This document shows, one piece after another, positions 33,491-43,200 of a stretch of DNA of 45,805 nucleotides. Position numbers and translations under genes: made by a program. The DNA comes from Clostridia bacterium (lineage in GTDB: Bacteria > Bacillota > Clostridia > Oscillospirales > CAG-272). The notes under the pieces were generated by a model that did no database searches, was not told the origin of the DNA, and saw only the letters and a list, made by a program, of their open reading frames with translations. The stretch lies in assembly GCA_017504785.1 (NCBI GenBank), contig JAFVQL010000009.1, positions 1 to 45,805 on the forward strand, given 5' to 3'. Position 1 is the stretch's first letter. Each line of letters starts with the position of its first letter.

Positions 33491-33723
33491 ATTGCACTGC
33501 AAATTGTTGCGATATGCAAATATTTGTTTTCAAAAACATGCGTTTTTGCTTATTCTGCTCGTTTATTGAAAACAGTGATCTTGTTTTTTGATCGTTTTTC
33601 TCGCTTCTTTTTTTGACCGAAGGTTCGTCCTGTACCTTGCCGTGGAAAATTGAGGGTGAAAAGCGATTTTTTTGTTTTCCTTTGGCAGAAGGAAAAAATA
33701 TTGTAAAAAAAATGAAAAAGGTG

Positions 33724-33752
33724 TTTACAAAAGGTAATTATTGTAGTAGAAT
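33724..33752 (+). promoter_or_regulatory. Sigma-A promoter of the pyrH-frr-uppS-...-polC operon
   Basis: TTTACA (33724-33729), a 17-nt spacer and TAGAAT (33747-33752), 33 nt before pyrH. Confidence 0.8.
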
Positions 33753-33785
33753 AATAAAAGAAAAATATTTATAGGGAGATTTTCT

Positions 33786-34484
33786 ATGAAACGCGTATTG
33801 ATCAAGCTTTCCGGAGAAGCACTCGGCGGCCAAAACGGTGAGCTTTACAGCCATCCCTTTGTAGACGGTGTTGCCGAGGCGCTCGGCGCATGTGTGAGAT
33901 CCGGCGTGGAGGTTGCCGTTGTCGTTGGCGCGGGTAACATCTGGCGCGGCCGTTCGGGCGGTAATATGGACCGCACCACGGCAGACCGCATGGGCATGCT
34001 TGCCACGGTGATCAACTCTCTTTGCCTGAAGGATGCTTTGATCCGTGCCGGCTTTACCGCCACGGTGATGACGGCGATCCCTATGTCTCCGTTTGCTGAA
34101 GCCTACGATGCGGAGCTTGCGAAGCGCTATCTTTCCGAAGGCAAGATCGTGATCTTCGGTGCAGGTCTCGGAATGCCCTTCGTTTCCACCGATACGGCGG
34201 GTGCCGTTCGTGCGGCGGAGATCGGCGCGGATGCCATGCTGATGGCGAAGAATATCGACTATATCTACACGGCAGATCCGAGAAAGGATCCCACGGCGAA
34301 AAAGCTGCCCGAGGTTTCCTGCTCTTACATTCTTGAAAAGGGACTCGCGGCGATCGACGCGACGGCTGCGGCGTTCTGCCGCTCCGTGGGCTTGCCCGTC
34401 CGTATGTTCGGCATGAACGAGCCGATGGATATCTTTGCCGCCGTAAAAGGCGAAAAGCCCGGCACGGTCGTAACCCCCGATTAA
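33786..34484 (+). CDS. pyrH: UMP kinase
   Basis: A 232-residue bacterial UMP kinase, which phosphorylates UMP with ATP in pyrimidine nucleotide synthesis. KLSGEALGG (8-16) and GAGNIWRGR are the phosphate-binding segments; GLGMPFVSTDTAA-type sequence (GLGMPFVSTDTAG) and the YTADPRKDPTA block near residue 158 are diagnostic. ATG 33786 follows AGGGAGATTTTCT. It is first in a long conserved operon with frr, the standard order in Firmicutes. Confidence 0.96.
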   Translation: MKRVLIKLSGEALGGQNGELYSHPFVDGVAEALGACVRSGVEVAVVVGAGNIWRGRSGGNMDRTTADRMGMLATVINSLCLKDALIRAGFTATVMTAIPMSPFAEAYDAELAKRYLSEGKIVIFGAGLGMPFVSTDTAGAVRAAEIGADAMLMAKNIDYIYTADPRKDPTAKKLPEVSCSYILEKGLAAIDATAAAFCRSVGLPVRMFGMNEPMDIFAAVKGEKPGTVVTPD

Positions 34485-34517
34485 TTAAAAACTTACTACA
34501 TACAAGGAGAACGAAAA

Positions 34518-35072
34518 ATGAAATTTGACACCAAGCCTTATGAAGAGAAAATGAAGAAGAGCCTCGCTTCTTATTCCGAAAATCTTTGCACGATCCGTGC
34601 GGGTAGAGCCAATCCCGACGTTCTTAAGAAGGTAACCGTAGATTATTACGGCTCGCCCACGGCGATTTCCGCGATCGCAGAGATCAAGGTGACCGATGCG
34701 AGAACCATCACCATCACCGCATGGGACAAGGCTGCGATGAAGGGCATCGAAAAGGCGATCCTTACCTCGGATATCGGTATCCATCCGCAGAATGACGGCA
34801 GCTGCATCCGTCTGTCCTTCCCGCCTACGACCGAGGAGCGCCGCAAAGAGCTTTCCAAGCAGGTATCGAAGATGGGCGAAGAGGCAAAGGTTGCGCTTCG
34901 TAACATTCGCAGAGATGCAAACGATAAGATCAAGGCAATGAAGAAGAACAGCGAGCTGACTGAGGATGAGGCAAAGGCAGGAGATAAGAGCGTGCAGGAT
35001 CTCACGGACAAGTTCGTAAAGGAAGTGGACGCTGTGACCGCAGCCAAGACCAAAGAGATCATGGAGATCTGA
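34518..35072 (+). CDS. frr: Ribosome recycling factor
   Basis: A 184-residue protein that splits post-termination ribosomes together with EF-G. The RRF pattern is complete: IRAGRANPDVL near residue 27, YYGSPTAI, the PPTTEERRKEL block and VRNIRRDAN-type helix (LRNIRRDANDKIK). Length is standard. AAGGAGAACGAAAA precedes ATG. Confidence 0.97.
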   Translation: MKFDTKPYEEKMKKSLASYSENLCTIRAGRANPDVLKKVTVDYYGSPTAISAIAEIKVTDARTITITAWDKAAMKGIEKAILTSDIGIHPQNDGSCIRLSFPPTTEERRKELSKQVSKMGEEAKVALRNIRRDANDKIKAMKKNSELTEDEAKAGDKSVQDLTDKFVKEVDAVTAAKTKEIMEI

Positions 35073-35108
35073 TGACTCCATATTCTTGCTTTGCAAAGGA
35101 GTGGCCTT

Positions 35109-35843
35109 ATGTTGTTTGGCTTTAAAAAACCTGCGATCCCCCTCGCTGCGGGGCGCATCGATTCCGTGGGAATCATTATGGACGGAAACGGCCGTTGGGC
35201 AAAGCGCCGCGGCATGCCCCGTCTTGCCGGCCATGCGGCGGGTGCCGCGCGCGTGGAAGAGGTGTTGACCGTTCTGCGCGAAATGGGGATCCACCACGTG
35301 ACCTTATATGCGTTTTCCACCGAAAACTGGAAGCGCCCGAAGGAAGAGGTGGACGGGATCATGGATCTCGTTTATAAGTATCTGCGCGAGGTCGTCAGGG
35401 AAAAGATCGTGAGCGACGGGCATTTTGCCGTTCGCTTTGCGGGAGATACCTCGGTTTTGCCCGAGAAGCTGCGCGAGGAGTGCAGAGAGATCGAGGCGAT
35501 GGGAGAAAATAAGGAGTTCATCTGCTACGTGGCGCTCAACTACGGCGGAAGGGACGAGATCGTTCGCTCCGTTAAGCGCGCGCTTGAAAGCGGGGAAGAA
35601 ATCAGCGAGGCGGCGATCTCGCGCCATCTTTATACTTCGCCATCCCCCGATCCCGACCTCATCATCCGCACCGGCGGAGATATGCGTATTTCAAATTTCC
35701 TGCTTTGGCAGAGCGCGTATTCCGAGTTTTATTTCACGAAAACGCTTTGGCCGGATTTTGACCGCGGCGAGGTCATTCGTGCTGTGGAGAGCTTCCTTGG
35801 AAGAAAGCGCCGTTTCGGCGGACTGAACAAGGAAGATAAGTAA
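35109..35843 (+). CDS. uppS: Isoprenyl transferase (undecaprenyl diphosphate synthase)
   Basis: A 244-residue cis-prenyltransferase making undecaprenyl diphosphate, the lipid carrier for peptidoglycan and other wall polymers. IIMDGNGRWAKRRG (22-35, catalytic D25), FSTENWKRP and the C-terminal DLIIRTGGDMRISNFLLWQ block are all present. ATG 35109 has AAAGGAG nine bases upstream; a TTG 18 bases earlier is not supported. Its product and the MEP genes dxr and ispG downstream belong to the same isoprenoid supply line. Confidence 0.96.
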   Translation: MLFGFKKPAIPLAAGRIDSVGIIMDGNGRWAKRRGMPRLAGHAAGAARVEEVLTVLREMGIHHVTLYAFSTENWKRPKEEVDGIMDLVYKYLREVVREKIVSDGHFAVRFAGDTSVLPEKLREECREIEAMGENKEFICYVALNYGGRDEIVRSVKRALESGEEISEAAISRHLYTSPSPDPDLIIRTGGDMRISNFLLWQSAYSEFYFTKTLWPDFDRGEVIRAVESFLGRKRRFGGLNKEDK

Positions 35844-35901
35844 TTCTTGCCATGCCGGCGCAAGGCAAGAAAAGATCAATAACGAAAGAAAGAAGTTAAC
35901 G

Positions 35902-36732
35902 ATGAAGGTTCGCATCATAACAGGTATCTGCATGGGTGCAGTCATGATCCCTGTTCTGTTATTTTCGCAATACATCATTTATCCGATATTTCTGTCGCTG
36001 CTCTGTCTGATGGCAACCTATGAGATGCTCAAGGTGTTTAAGAAGGAGCGTCGGCCGGAGATCGCCGTGCCGTCCTTTCTTTTGGCGGCGAGCTATCCCA
36101 TGATCCCGTTTTTCATAAGAAATATCGATTGGCAGCTCGGGTTCGTCATTATGGCACTCGGCATCTGCCTTTACATGATATATCTTTTCGCCATGTGCGT
36201 GGCGCACAAGGGAAGAATGCTCTTGGTTGAGGTGTTCTCCACCTTTACCACGGTGACCTATATTCTGATCGGCTTTTCCGCGCTCAGCATCATTCGCTAT
36301 CTTCCTTTCGGCGAATATGAATTTCTGCTTATTTTCTTTACGGCGTGGGGCTGTGACATCTTCGCCTATTTCGTCGGCACCTTTATCGGTAAGCACAAGC
36401 TGATCGTTGAGGTCAGCCCGAAAAAAACGGTGGAGGGTGCAATCGGCGGCGTGGTCTGCACGTTTGCGATCATCATGCTGTACGGCTTTTTGATCGAGAG
36501 ATTTACAGATGCAAATGCAAACTATATCGCGCTTGCGATCCTCGGCCTCGTGCTTCCCGTGATTTCGCAGATCGGAGATCTGTTTGCATCGCTGATCAAA
36601 AGAGAAGCGGGCATCAAGGATTACAGCAACCTTTTCCCGGGGCACGGCGGTGTCATGGATCGCTTTGACTCGATGATCGCGGTCGCGATCACAACGCTGA
36701 TGATCACGATGATCCTGCCTCCGTTCCATTAA
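35902..36732 (+). CDS. cdsA: Phosphatidate cytidylyltransferase
   Basis: A 276-residue integral membrane enzyme converting phosphatidic acid and CTP to CDP-diacylglycerol. It has about seven or eight hydrophobic segments, and the C-terminal signature SQIGDLFASLIKREAGIKDYSNLFPGHGG-type block, followed by MDRFDS, is diagnostic (residues about 213-251). AAAGAAAGAAGTTAACG precedes ATG. Gene order uppS-cdsA-dxr is the usual one. Confidence 0.95.
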   Translation: MKVRIITGICMGAVMIPVLLFSQYIIYPIFLSLLCLMATYEMLKVFKKERRPEIAVPSFLLAASYPMIPFFIRNIDWQLGFVIMALGICLYMIYLFAMCVAHKGRMLLVEVFSTFTTVTYILIGFSALSIIRYLPFGEYEFLLIFFTAWGCDIFAYFVGTFIGKHKLIVEVSPKKTVEGAIGGVVCTFAIIMLYGFLIERFTDANANYIALAILGLVLPVISQIGDLFASLIKREAGIKDYSNLFPGHGGVMDRFDSMIAVAITTLMITMILPPFH

Positions 36733-36751
36733 AAAAGAAAGGATTTTCTTT

Positions 36752-37897
36752 ATGAAGAAAACCGTTGCGGTTCTGGGCGCTACGGGCTCCGTCGGAGAGC
36801 AGGCTCTTTCGGTGGCCGAGGCGCGCGGATATCGCGTAGACTATATGAGTGCGGGGAAGAATGCCGGCCGAGCCGAGCAGCTTGCCCGCCGCTTTTGTCC
36901 TACCCGCATTGCAATGGCAGACGAAGCGGCCGCGAAGGATCTTCGCGCGCGGCTTGCGGATACGGATATAAAGGTGCTTTCGGGCGCCGAAGGCATTTTG
37001 GAGGGACTTGCGCTCTCTGAATACGATACGGCGGTGAACGCCATTCTCGGGCAGAGCGGTCTTGCGCCCTCGCTTGCAGTGCTGGATCGGGGCAAGCGCC
37101 TCGCCCTCGCCAATAAGGAAAGTCTCGTCATCGGCGGCGCGCTCGTTACAGACCGTGCGGCGAAGACGGGAGCTGAGATTTTGCCGGTGGATAGCGAGCA
37201 TTGCGCGATCTTCCAGTGCATGAAGGCGGGAAAGAAGCGCGAGGTCAAGCACATTTTACTCACCGCATCGGGCGGTCCGTTTTTCGGTTACAAAAAACAA
37301 GAGCTTCGCGGCGTTACCTTAGACCGCGCGCTCGCGCACCCCACGTGGAAGATGGGCGCGAAGATCACGGTGGACAGTGCCACCCTCATGAATAAGGGCT
37401 TCGAGCTGATCGAGGCGGTGCATCTTTTCGGCGTGCCTGCCGAGGCCGTCAAGGTCGTGGTGCACAGAGAAAGTATAATTCACTCTGCGGTTGAATATAT
37501 TGATAACACCGTGATCGCCGAGTTAAGCGTGCCCGATATGCGCGCCTGCGTGCAGTACGCGGTGGATTATCCCGACCGCGAGGCGGCGGTTTGCGAGCCC
37601 TTGGACCTTTTCTCGGTCGGAACGCTTTCCTTTTTGCCGCCGGATGAAGAAACCTTTTCGCTTCTTCCGCTTGCGCGCCGTGCCGTCAGCATGGGCGGCG
37701 GTATGGGCGCGGTCCTCAACGCGGCAGACGAGGTGGCCGTTGCGGCCTTCCTTGGGGGAAGGCTGCCCTTCTATCGCATCAGCGAGGTCGTTTATGAAAC
37801 CTTTGCTCGCCTCCAAAATAAAACGGATTGCCGCGATATTGCATCGTTGAACGAGGCGGATGCCGAGGCAAGAGAGGTTGCATCCTCTCTGATCTAA
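36752..37897 (+). CDS. dxr: 1-deoxy-D-xylulose-5-phosphate reductoisomerase
   Basis: A 381-residue enzyme for the second step of the MEP pathway, using NADPH and a divalent metal. GATGSVG (8-14) binds the cofactor; LANKESLV, PVDSEHCAIFQ and TASGGPF are the metal and substrate blocks, and NKGFELIEA follows. AAGAAAGGATTTTCTTT lies before ATG. Length is normal for the family. With ispG in the same operon, it shows that this organism makes isoprenoids by the MEP route. Confidence 0.96.
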   Translation: MKKTVAVLGATGSVGEQALSVAEARGYRVDYMSAGKNAGRAEQLARRFCPTRIAMADEAAAKDLRARLADTDIKVLSGAEGILEGLALSEYDTAVNAILGQSGLAPSLAVLDRGKRLALANKESLVIGGALVTDRAAKTGAEILPVDSEHCAIFQCMKAGKKREVKHILLTASGGPFFGYKKQELRGVTLDRALAHPTWKMGAKITVDSATLMNKGFELIEAVHLFGVPAEAVKVVVHRESIIHSAVEYIDNTVIAELSVPDMRACVQYAVDYPDREAAVCEPLDLFSVGTLSFLPPDEETFSLLPLARRAVSMGGGMGAVLNAADEVAVAAFLGGRLPFYRISEVVYETFARLQNKTDCRDIASLNEADAEAREVASSLI

Positions 37898-37943
37898 TGA
37901 AAAATTCACGTTTTTTTGCAAACAATAGTTAGGAGAATTTTCG

Positions 37944-39038
37944 TTGAATACCTTTACCACCATTTTGATCGCCGTTCTCGTTTTTGGATTTCTTATTCTG
38001 ATCCACGAGTTCGGTCATTATATCTTCGCCCGCATTTTTGGTGTCACGGTCAAGGAGTTTTCCATTGGCATGGGACCGAAGCTTCTGTGGTATGATTCAA
38101 AAAAGAGCGGTATTCGGTACACGCTTGCGGCACTTCCGCTGGGCGGCTTCGTTTCCATGGCGGGAGAAGATGAGGAGAGTGACGATCCGAATTCCTTTGA
38201 TAAAAAGCCCGCATGGCAGCGCTTTATCATCACCGCCGCGGGTGCCACGATCAATATCATTGCGGGGCTTCTTGCAATGACGATCCTTTGCTCTCTCGTT
38301 CCCAAGGACGGAACGACGCCGCTCGGCGGCACCACCATTCACAGCTTTATCGAAAGCGAGGAGCTGACGCATTCCTCGGAAGAATACGGACTGCGCGTGG
38401 GCGATACCGTCACGCGGGTAAACGGTAAGCGCGTTTCCATTCTCGACGAGCTTAGCTACGAGATCATGCGAAACGGAAATAAGCCGATCGATCTTGCGGT
38501 CGAGAGAACCGTCGTCGTTAACGAGCAAACGGGGGAGAAGAAGACCGAAACCGTGATCCTTGAGGACGTGGTGTTTCCCACCGCGGTGGAGCAGGAGCAG
38601 ACCTTCGGTATGATGGATTTCAGAGTATGGGGCGAAAAGCAGACCGTCGGCTCGGTGCTTTCGCATTCCTTAAAAAAATCCGTGCTGATCGTTCGGATGT
38701 GCTGGGAATCTCTCTTTGATCTTATCACGGGGCGGTATACCCTTGCGGCGGTTTCCGGCCCGGTCGGTATTTCCTCCGCGATCGGAGATGCGGCGAGGGC
38801 GGGTGCTTCCACCCTGCTTTATATGGTCGCTCTGATCAGCATTAACCTCGGCGTGATGAATCTTCTGCCGCTTCCCGCATTGGACGGCGGCCGCCTTCTT
38901 TGCCTTTTGATCGAAATGGTTACGAGAAAGAAGATCCCCGCAAAGATCGAAGGCATGATCCACGGCATCGGATTGATCCTTTTGCTTTTGCTTTCGGTGT
39001 TCATCATGTTCAAGGATATTTTTCAGCTGCTCGGCTGA
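37944..39038 (+). CDS. rseP: RIP metalloprotease RseP/RasP
   Basis: A 364-residue site-2 protease of family M50 that cuts membrane proteins such as anti-sigma factors and signal-peptide remnants. The zinc motif HEFGH is at residues 22-26 in the first membrane helix, a PDZ domain is recognisable around 120-200 (YGLRVGDTVTRVNGKRV), and the C-terminal NLLPLPALDGGRLL supplies the third metal ligand. The start is TTG at 37944, with TTAGGAGAATTTTCG upstream; no ATG fits. The position between dxr and ispG is conserved. Confidence 0.95.
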   Translation: MNTFTTILIAVLVFGFLILIHEFGHYIFARIFGVTVKEFSIGMGPKLLWYDSKKSGIRYTLAALPLGGFVSMAGEDEESDDPNSFDKKPAWQRFIITAAGATINIIAGLLAMTILCSLVPKDGTTPLGGTTIHSFIESEELTHSSEEYGLRVGDTVTRVNGKRVSILDELSYEIMRNGNKPIDLAVERTVVVNEQTGEKKTETVILEDVVFPTAVEQEQTFGMMDFRVWGEKQTVGSVLSHSLKKSVLIVRMCWESLFDLITGRYTLAAVSGPVGISSAIGDAARAGASTLLYMVALISINLGVMNLLPLPALDGGRLLCLLIEMVTRKKIPAKIEGMIHGIGLILLLLLSVFIMFKDIFQLLG

Positions 39039-39082
39039 TGAAAAACGCTTTTTTGTAAAAACCCTTCAGGAAAGGAAACGCT

Positions 39083-40159
39083 ATGGAGTATAAGAACGGG
39101 CGCAGAAACTCGCGCGTGATCAAGGTCGGCCATATCCCCGTGGGCGGCACGAACCCCATTCCCATTCAGTCCATGACGAATACCGATCCGCACGATATAA
39201 AGGCAACGCTTGCCCAAGCGCGCGCCTTGGAGGCGGCGGGGTGTGACATCCTGCGCCTCACCGTGCCGGACGCCCGCGCCGCCGAAGCAATTGCGGCGTT
39301 GAAGGCAGAGGGCATCCGTATGCCTCTGGTGGCGGACATTCATTTTGACTACCGTCTTGCGCTTGCCGCCATTGCGGCGGGGGTGGACAAGGTGCGTATC
39401 AACCCCGGCAATATCGGGGACAAGGCGCGCGTGCGCGCCGTGGTAGACGCTTGCCGCGAGCGCGAGATCCCCATTCGCATCGGCGTGAATTCCGGCTCGC
39501 TTGAAAAGCATATTCTGGAAAAATACGGCGCACCGACGGCAGAGGCTTTGGCAGAAAGCGCGCTTTATCACGCGGCGTTTTTGGAGGAGCTTTCGTATAG
39601 AAATATCGCGATCTCCGTCAAGGCGTCCACGGTGCCGACCATGATCGCGGCAAACCGCATTTTAGCACAGAAGACCGATTACCCCCTGCATCTCGGCGTA
39701 ACGGAGGCGGGCGGCGGCAATCGCGCCCTCGTGAAGAGCGCGGTCGGCATCGGCTCGCTTCTTTCGCTCGGCATCGGTGATACCGTGCGCGTTTCCTTGA
39801 CGGACGACCCTGTGGAGGAGATCGGTGCCGCCAAGGCCATTCTTTCATCTCTCGGCCTTTCGGACAAGCCTATGATGGATATCGTTTCTTGCCCCACCTG
39901 CGGGCGCACGAAGATCGATCTGATCGCACTGTGCCGTGCCTTCGAGGCGCGTGCCGCAAGCGAGGGACTTCTCGAAAAGCGCATCAAGGTTGCCCTGATG
40001 GGCTGTGTGGTCAACGGGCCGGGCGAGGCCTCGGAGGCGGATATCGGCATCGCGGGCGGCAGGGGAGAGGCGCTGCTTTTTAAGAAAGGGCAGATCGTCA
40101 GAAAGATCCCCGAGGATCGCGTGATCGATACGCTGATCGAAGAAATTAAAAAAATGTAA
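39083..40159 (+). CDS. ispG: 4-hydroxy-3-methylbut-2-enyl diphosphate synthase (flavodoxin/ferredoxin)
   Basis: A 358-residue 4Fe-4S enzyme of the MEP pathway. PIQSMTNTDPHD near the N terminus and VADIHFDYRLAL are barrel signatures. The cluster cysteines lie in SCPTCGRT (about 269-276) and GCVVNGPGEASEADIG (about 309-324). AGGAAAGGAAACGCT precedes ATG. Length is typical of the bacterial two-domain form. Confidence 0.96.
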   Translation: MEYKNGRRNSRVIKVGHIPVGGTNPIPIQSMTNTDPHDIKATLAQARALEAAGCDILRLTVPDARAAEAIAALKAEGIRMPLVADIHFDYRLALAAIAAGVDKVRINPGNIGDKARVRAVVDACREREIPIRIGVNSGSLEKHILEKYGAPTAEALAESALYHAAFLEELSYRNIAISVKASTVPTMIAANRILAQKTDYPLHLGVTEAGGGNRALVKSAVGIGSLLSLGIGDTVRVSLTDDPVEEIGAAKAILSSLGLSDKPMMDIVSCPTCGRTKIDLIALCRAFEARAASEGLLEKRIKVALMGCVVNGPGEASEADIGIAGGRGEALLFKKGQIVRKIPEDRVIDTLIEEIKKM

Positions 40160-40201
40160 AAGACGGATCTGCGCGAAGGAAGCGCGGATATAAAGGATAA
40201 G

Positions 40202-43200
40202 ATGGAAAAAGGTTTTTTTGAGGTGTTTTCGAGATACCATCCCGCCCCCGAAAAGCTGGATGCGTTTCAAAACACAAGGGTAACCACCCTTCGGTACGAT
40301 AAGGAAAACGGCCGCATCGAGGTAGAGATCGCCTCCGAGCGACGCATCGACGCGGAAACTATATACGAGGTAGCGGACGAATGCTGCACCCTTTACGGTG
40401 CGGCATCCTTCCGTATTTTTCCGCATTTCCCGCCGGCACTTTTTGATCTTTCTCGCATGACGGAGATCGCCACCGAGGCGGCGATGAGCGGTGCGGTCAC
40501 GCACGGATTTTTCAACCATGCGACCTACGATGATGACGGAGAGACCGTGGAGATCACGATCCCCTTCTTTGAGCGCGGCGTAAATTTTGTAAAAAATGCG
40601 GATACCGAAGCCATTCTTTCCCGTATTCTTGAGAGCCGATACGGCGTTCGCCGCCGCTTCGTGATCTCGTCCTCGGACAGGGCGGCGCGTGCCGCAGAGG
40701 AAAAGCGGGAGCAAAACCGCCGCAGAATTTTAGAGGAAGCCGAAAGGCAGGGCATCGAGCAGGCAAAGGCACAGCGCCTGGCGCTTGCCAAGGAGCGCGA
40801 GGATGCGGCACGCGCCGCTGACCCGCATTACGATTTTGAAAAGCGCGCGGGCATCTCCGCCGCCGTGAACGTCGCCGAGGCACTCACCGAAACGCGCTTT
40901 TTGATGGGTGCGACCACCTTTGAATGCGAGGGCGCGGAGGCGATCTTCGGCGATCCCTTCGAGATCTCGGAGCCGACGCCGATCGCCGAGGTCGCAAGCG
41001 CAAGATCCGGTGCCACGATCCTTCTCGGTCTGGTATTTGAGGTAACGATCAAGGAAAACCGTGCGGGTGACCGTGCCAATGTCACCATCGGCATCTCGGA
41101 CGGTGCGGGCGGCATCTACATAAAAAAGAACCTTGGCGCCGAGGAGCTTGGCTTTGCCAAGGGGCTGGAAAAGGGGCTGAAGGGCGGCCCGATCCCCATT
41201 GCGGTCATCGGTAAGATCATGGTGGATAAGTTCGATGGCGAGCTGATCGTCAGCCCGAAGGCCATCATGAAGATCAAAACGGTCGGCCGTATGGATACCG
41301 CACAGAAAAAGCGCGTGGAGCTGCATCTGCACTCGAATATGTCGCAAATGGATGCGATCATGACGCCGGCGCAGATCGTGAATACCGCCATTCGCTGGGG
41401 GCATAAGGCCGTCGCGGTGACCGACCACGGAAACGTGCAGGCCTTCCCCGAAATGATGCTTGCCCTCGAAAAGGCAAAGGTAGAGGATTTCAAGGTGCTC
41501 TACGGCATTGAGGGCTATTTTGTAAACGATACCGCAAGATGCGTTTTCGGAAGCAAATATCCCGCGTTTGACGAAGAAATGGTCGTCTTTGATATTGAAA
41601 CCACCGGTCTTTCCAACCGCACCTGCCGTATCATCGAGATCGGTGCCGTTCGGATCCGCGCGGGCGAGGTCGTGGACGAAATGGATATCTTCGTCGATCC
41701 CGAATGCGAGATCCCCGAGGAGATCACGCGACTTACTTCGATCACGAATGAAATGGTAGCGGGCGCACCGAAGGAAAGGGAAGCCTTGGAGCAGTTTTTT
41801 GCCTTCGTGGGAGACCGCCTTCTGATCGCCCACAATGCAAACTTCGATATCGGCTTTATCCGCGTTGCCGCAGAGCGGCAGAAAATGCCGTTTGAAAACA
41901 CCTTCCTCGACACCGTCGGTCTTTCAAAATACGTCAACCCCGAGTTGAAAAACCATAAGCTCGATACGATAGCAAAATATTATAATCTCGAGGATTTCCA
42001 CCACCACCGCGCATCGGACGATGCAAAGATTCTTTCGCATATCTTTTTTGAAATGCAGAGAAGACTTGCCGAGGAGGGAATTGATACCTTTCCGCGCATG
42101 ATGGAGGCGATGAGCGAGCGCACCGACCCGAAGAAGCTTCCTACGCACCATATTATCATTTTCGCAAAAAATAAAGAAGGACTCAAAAACCTCTATAAGC
42201 TCGTTTCCTTCGGCTATCTCGATTATTTCAAGCGTTTTCCGCGTATGCCGAAGTCCGTGATCGAGCAGTATAGAGAAGGCTTGATCATCGGCTCTGCCTG
42301 CGAGGCGGGCGAGCTGTATAAGGCCATTCTCGACGGCCGCAGCACCGCCGATATAGAGGAGATCGCATCCTTCTACGATTATCTCGAAATTCAGCCGCTT
42401 TGCAACAACCGTTTCCTCATCGAGGAGGGAAAGGTTGCGGGTGAGGAGGCCTTGAAGGATATCAACCGTCAGATCATTGCCCTCGGCAAAAAGCCCGGCA
42501 AGCCCGTCTGCGCGACCTGCGATGCACACTTCATGAATAAGGAAGACGAGCTGTATCGAAAGATCCTGCTCGCCGGGCAGAAGTTTGCGGATGCGGATAA
42601 GGATACCGGCATCTATCTTCGCACCACCGATGAGATGCTCGAGGAGTTCTCTTATCTTGGCAAGGCGCTTGCAGAAGAGGTCGTTATCGAAAATCCGAAC
42701 AAGATCGCGGATATGATTGAAAAGATCCGCCCCATTCCCGAAGGACGTTATGAGCCGGATCTTCCGGGTGCAAAAGAGGATCTTGTAAACTCTTGTTGGC
42801 AAAGAGCAAGGGATTGGTACGGCGATCCCGTGCCGGAGCTGGTTTCCAAACGTCTGACGAGAGAGTTGGATTCTATTATCAAAAACGGCTTTGCCGTGCT
42901 GTATATGATCGCGGTAAAGCTGGTTGCATATTCCGAAAGTCTCGGCTATCAGGTCGGCTCGCGCGGCTCGGTCGGCTCGTCCTTCGTTGCCACGATGTCG
43001 GGCATCTCCGAGGTAAATCCCCTGCCGCCGCACTACCGCTGCCCGAAGTGTAAGTACACCGAGTTTTTCACGGACGGAAAGATCGGCTCGGGCTTTGATC
43101 TGCCGGATGCCAAGTGCCCGAAATGCGGCGAGGATCTGATCATGGACGGTCACGATATTCCCTTCGAGACCTTCCTCGGCTTCTACGGCGATAAATCCCC

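Noticed and set aside
33244-33591. 115-codon frame with internal peptide repeats
   Set aside because: Generated by the 102-bp DNA repeat (a multiple of three); no ribosome site or family.
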